Shown here piece by piece: positions 33,150 through 36,443 of a stretch of DNA of 36,443 nt. Position 1 is the first letter of the stretch; each line of letters opens with the position of its first letter. This DNA comes from Syncephalis plumigaleata (taxonomy: Eukaryota > Zoopagomycota > Zoopagomycetes > Zoopagales > Piptocephalidaceae). The notes under the pieces are model-generated. The model was not told the origin of the DNA. It ran no database searches and saw only the letters and a list, made by a program, of their open reading frames with translations. The DNA lies in contig JAIXMF010000118.1 in the NCBI GenBank assembly GCA_025201365.1, positions 1 through 36,443 on the forward strand, given 5' to 3'. A program made the translations under genes and the position numbers.

Positions 33150-35138
33150 CTATTGTCTTACGTTTGCACAAGTAGGCACCATTACATTCTTCCTGTCTCC
33201 CTTTAAGCCGTAATAGAAAGTGCGTAATGCATTGGGAGACACTACACCAGGCTTAGGTGAACTCGGATCCGCGATAATGTAACCAGAGTATACCCAGTTC
33301 TCTTCGTATAGTAAATCTGGTGGCTCGCTAAATTTGATTTTAATAGAATGAGACTTGCCCGGTGCCACCGTGATAGAGTTCGATGGTAGTTTGACATAGG
33401 CGTATTTTGAAATATGTAATGGAGCATAAATGCGCCGTCTACATAGCTTAATGTTACAAATGGTGGCTGCCGGTTCATGAGAGAGTGAATACGTCACCGG
33501 CTTGTCATCATTATTCGTGATGGTGATTGTATGTGTCGTGTAGCCAAAAAAGTCTGATTTACGCGATTTCGTATCGCCTAGTTCAATGACCGTTGGTAGT
33601 AAGCGTGTTTTTACGTGAACAGCTCGTTCTACATTAATAAAGCCGGCACCTTGATGTGCTATTGATCCAATATCTGACTGGCCCTCTGATACAACTGGTG
33701 TAGCAGTGTTTTGAAAGGCAGCCCGAATGGCGGTGAGATCGATTTGCTTGGGTTTATGAAAGTTCAAATAAAGCGCTATCGCACCCGACACGTAAGGTGT
33801 AGCCATGGATGTGCCCTCGACACGACGATACAGTTGACCGGATAATGTCGACGTAGTAAGTACACCTATGCCCGGCGCCACGATATCAGTGGTGGGCGTA
33901 AGCCATGGAGCAGGTCCCCAGTTGGACGTATGATGCGCGCAGATCGAATCTAATTCCTCCAGTTGTCCATTCGTATAGGAGAACTTTACACGAATGGTGG
34001 ATACACTTGCCAGCTTCGTTGCCATCAATTGGCCATACGCGCTAGACACGACAAAAAGCGGTACATGGCATGTTCCATCGTAATCCACCGATGTACGCGT
34101 AATCACACCAATTGCACCGCGTTTTTTGGCGAGTTCAAGCAGTTGTTCGAGATCACATTCACCCGATCGTACGAATATCAGTTTGTTCTTTATGGCAGGA
34201 TTACTGGTAATGGTACAAGTTGACCAGAATGTTTTTACGGATATCGCCACCAATGGATACATCCTAGTTAGCGGCATCGCATTTTGACAAGGCGTACTAT
34301 AAGCGATATCTACCGGTAACTTGTCCATCAACTGAAACCATGCAGTCAACTTGCCAGGTACTTGTGCAGTACCCACCGATATCACCGATGGCAATGAGGC
34401 AGGATCGCGCGCTTGCCACATTGTATGGTCAATATTGTTGCCAGCGGATGCAACGACAATGACACCGGCGTTGGCGGCCTCATTCAACGCATCTGTTATC
34501 TCGTATTCGTTGGATTGTTTTATCAGATGCGACATTGACAAGTTGATAATATTCATGCCGTGATCTACCGCCATTCTAATGGCATCCTTGACGAGAAAAG
34601 ACGGTGCCTCGTCGCCGCAACCTACCACACGATACGCGCCCAGTAAAGCATCCCGCGCCACGCCCTTCAGCCTTGATGTATTAGCGGCAATGATACCGGC
34701 AACCATTGTTCCATGATCGGAGCACTCCTCCTTGGGATTATCATCGGGTTGTAGCTTGTCGCTGCCGTCATACTTGCTACCGACGAAATCATAGCCATAC
34801 GCCACTTTACAGCCAGGACCGAAGCAACCGCCCAATGCCGGATGCGTATAATCGATGCCAGTATCGAGGATGCCTATCTTAATACCATAGCCGTAGTAAC
34901 CTTGAGCATGAAGTGTGGCAACACCAGTAGCTTTATGTGGGTTGACAATTCTAAGGTCGAACTCGCGTGGCATATCATGCGTCGATGTCGTTGATAATCT
35001 CCTGCCTGGTAGCGAGATTGATCTGGACAATGCTCGCTTATTAAGTGGTTCATGCATAGCAAATGTCGTGCATCCTGACCATAGCGGATAGACAGTAAAA
35101 CATACTAGCAGTAGCGGCAAGCTTCTCGTTAATAACAT
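33150..35138 (-). CDS. Secreted subtilisin-family (S8) serine protease with PA domain (662 aa)
   Basis: Endopeptidase, probably extracellular. A signal peptide is likely at residues 1-26. Catalytic Asp92 (ILDTGID), His142 (SDHGT), oxyanion Asn234 (SAGNN) and Ser444 (GTSMATP) are all present. A protease-associated (PA) domain is inserted between the Asn and Ser segments, at about 280-400 (KLIFVRSGECDLEQLLELAKKRGAIGVI). A beta-rich Fn3-like C-terminal region follows from about 505 (THTITITNNDDKPVTYSL). This order resembles large fungal and bacterial Vpr/C5a-peptidase-like subtilases, but this protein is shorter. Only about 50 residues separate the signal peptide from the catalytic core, with dibasic sites NKR and GRR; no recognisable inhibitor-I9 propeptide is present. 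Start ATG 35138 opens the frame with the signal peptide. Single exon. Confidence 0.93.
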   Translation of the reverse strand: MLLTRSLPLLLVCFTVYPLWSGCTTFAMHEPLNKRALSRSISLPGRRLSTTSTHDMPREFDLRIVNPHKATGVATLHAQGYYGYGIKIGILDTGIDYTHPALGGCFGPGCKVAYGYDFVGSKYDGSDKLQPDDNPKEECSDHGTMVAGIIAANTSRLKGVARDALLGAYRVVGCGDEAPSFLVKDAIRMAVDHGMNIINLSMSHLIKQSNEYEITDALNEAANAGVIVVASAGNNIDHTMWQARDPASLPSVISVGTAQVPGKLTAWFQLMDKLPVDIAYSTPCQNAMPLTRMYPLVAISVKTFWSTCTITSNPAIKNKLIFVRSGECDLEQLLELAKKRGAIGVITRTSVDYDGTCHVPLFVVSSAYGQLMATKLASVSTIRVKFSYTNGQLEELDSICAHHTSNWGPAPWLTPTTDIVAPGIGVLTTSTLSGQLYRRVEGTSMATPYVSGAIALYLNFHKPKQIDLTAIRAAFQNTATPVVSEGQSDIGSIAHQGAGFINVERAVHVKTRLLPTVIELGDTKSRKSDFFGYTTHTITITNNDDKPVTYSLSHEPAATICNIKLCRRRIYAPLHISKYAYVKLPSNSITVAPGKSHSIKIKFSEPPDLLYEENWVYSGYIIADPSSPKPGVVSPNALRTFYYGLKGDRKNVMVPTCANVRQ

Positions 35139-35793
35139 GACCGTTAGCTAGATGGAAATACTACAACAGAGAATGGAAAATACTAATGTCAATTATTGAT
35201 ATTGCTTCGTATAAAGCTCCTATGCTAGCACGTGTCCAGTCATTCGCTCTAGAGCATGAGGTTGAACTGTTTCCATAATGGATAGCACGTCTAATTCCTC
35301 GTACAACAAGCCATTCTTTACATACTGTGCATTTGAAACTCATCCAATTGCCATTTGCAGTAGTATAGTACACGTTCTTGTTGTAAAATATCCATTTATT
35401 AATTAATATAGTAAGATGCGCGTTTGCAGCACATGTCATATTCTAGCTCAGGAAGTGTGCAAGATGAAAGCTGATCATTGTACAAGCTATGTTCAACGTA
35501 AAAACATCAATGTTGATAGGTATTGTTTAGTACAACAAAGATCATCAAAATGAAGGAACATTAGTCTTTATTACTAAAGATTACTTATTTATTTATTAGG
35601 AAAGCTTAAAAAATACAATAGAAAAAATATAAAAACTAATCATAAAAATTGCCTATTAACTAGTCTATTAGTATATACACGTAATATTCTAGTGCATCTA
35701 TCATCTAGATGTTTCGAGCATGAATTGTACCTAAAAGGATACATGTTAACGATCAAAGCATGATCGTACCATTTGTTATTGTCATACGCTCGA
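35139..35793. other. Intergenic region
   Basis: AT-rich DNA between the start of the subtilase gene and the stop of the edge gene, both on the minus strand. No gene is seen; a minus-strand frame at 35161-35439 has no recognisable domain. Confidence 0.5.
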
Positions 35794-36443
35794 CTAGTTG
35801 TCATTCTCGTCATCGCTATCGCTCTCCGGGTCACCGTAGATGGTTCCGGAGCGAGTAGTCGTTCTATTCAGATCGGCTGTATATTTCTTGATCTAAATTG
35901 TACATAATAATAATAGTCAAATTAATTAATTAATAACACTAATGTCGCACACGATCATACTTACATCATCAAGGGAAGAGGTGGTCAGGATGTATAAACG
36001 AGAAGCGGCTGTTGCTCGATTGCCCGATAAAAGAATCAATGCAACGAAACAACGGACAGGACCATGCACGTAAGTCTCGATCACTGTGGAGTTGGGCGCC
36101 GAGTCGTTATAGCCGCGTCTTGAATAGATGGTCTCACTCGATTCCTCGTCGTGGTATTTCTCGGTACCAGACGTGAAATGCATGTACGCAGAGTACGCCT
36201 CGTTATGCTTGTTCGTACCTCTAGATCGGCCTTCCACGTAATGTGAACGGATTTGTTGTTGTTGTCGATTACCGTGCCATCCTTGTTGCAATACTGGAGC
36301 GCGTAGCTAACACGAACACCCCGACCTAGACAGCCCTCCATGGGCAGAGCGTTAAACATGTGGGAGATGCGACCATTCAACTTGGCTTGCATTGCCGACA
36401 TGCCCTTGATGAACTTGCTACCAATGCTCATGATATGCGGTGA
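35794..36443 (-). CDS. Unrecognised protein, 3' part, with a reading-frame break
   Basis: I do not recognise the family. The last exon, 35794-35892, encodes 32 residues ending in an acidic tail (DPESDSDDENDN). A 72-bp intron (35893-35964, GTAAGT...TTTAG) joins it to a frame reading VIETYVHGPVRCFVALILL and SRLYILTTSSLDD. Upstream, 36219-36443 reads in another frame: GSKFIKGMSAMQAKLNGRI, MEGCLGRGVRVSYALQYCNK, then VHITWKADLE. Both frames look coding and differ by -1, with the switch near 36200-36221. Either a base is missing from the sequence, or a 59-nt intron (36160-36218, GTACGA...CCGAG) is removed, or a frameshift occurs. The ATG at 36429-36431 may be the start, but the frame is open to the window edge, so the 5' end is uncertain. 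Confidence 0.65.

Noticed and set aside
36199-36218. 20-nt intron restoring the frame in the edge gene
   Set aside because: GT...AG ends fit, but 20 nt is far below any intron in this window and too short for normal fungal splicing.

Overview
The window is nuclear DNA of a fungus, most likely an early-diverging lineage (Zoopagomycota- or Mucoromycota-like). This placement is inferred from gene content and introns, not from a search. The genes are eukaryotic. Most introns are 55-80 bp with GTRNGT donors and TAG acceptors. Intergenic DNA is AT-rich and full of microsatellites. I rebuilt spliced genes by hand, checking that exon lengths sum to whole codons and that known family motifs run across the junctions.

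Layout, left to right. (1) 875-6633 is an apparently intact, recent Ty3/gypsy LTR retrotransposon: two identical-looking 400-bp LTRs, a 4-bp target duplication and a single gag-pol frame. It lies in an intergenic region upstream of a gene for a surface-anchored protein with a CBM2-like ectodomain (7625-9043). (2) 9325-15708, all on the minus strand, is a glycerol uptake and use cluster: two tandem aquaglyceroporin genes with identical intron positions, then a 14-exon glycerol kinase gene that may also encode a mitochondrial-type leader. (3) 17718-25738, plus strand, holds a CDP-diacylglycerol synthase (7 exons), a cysteine-less thioredoxin-fold protein, a CABLES-type cyclin-box protein (8 exons) and an F-box protein. 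(4) 26325-27839, minus strand, is a MATH/BTB-type protein. (5) 27840-31452 is a 3.6-kb repeat-rich stretch with no gene I can assemble. (6) 31453-32711 is ribosomal protein eL15 (3 exons), with a probable further intron in its 5' leader. (7) 33150-35138, minus strand, is a secreted subtilisin-family protease. (8) At the right edge is the 3' part of an unrecognised minus-strand gene with an apparent reading-frame break.

The clearest functional unit is the glycerol block: channels admit glycerol and the kinase traps it as glycerol-3-phosphate, which feeds phospholipid synthesis. The CDP-diacylglycerol synthase downstream in that pathway is the next gene to the right, although it is divergently transcribed about 2 kb away. 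The F-box and MATH/BTB proteins are both probable ubiquitin-ligase adaptors and lie convergently next to each other, which may be chance.

I found no tRNA, rRNA, spliceosomal RNA or CRISPR array.
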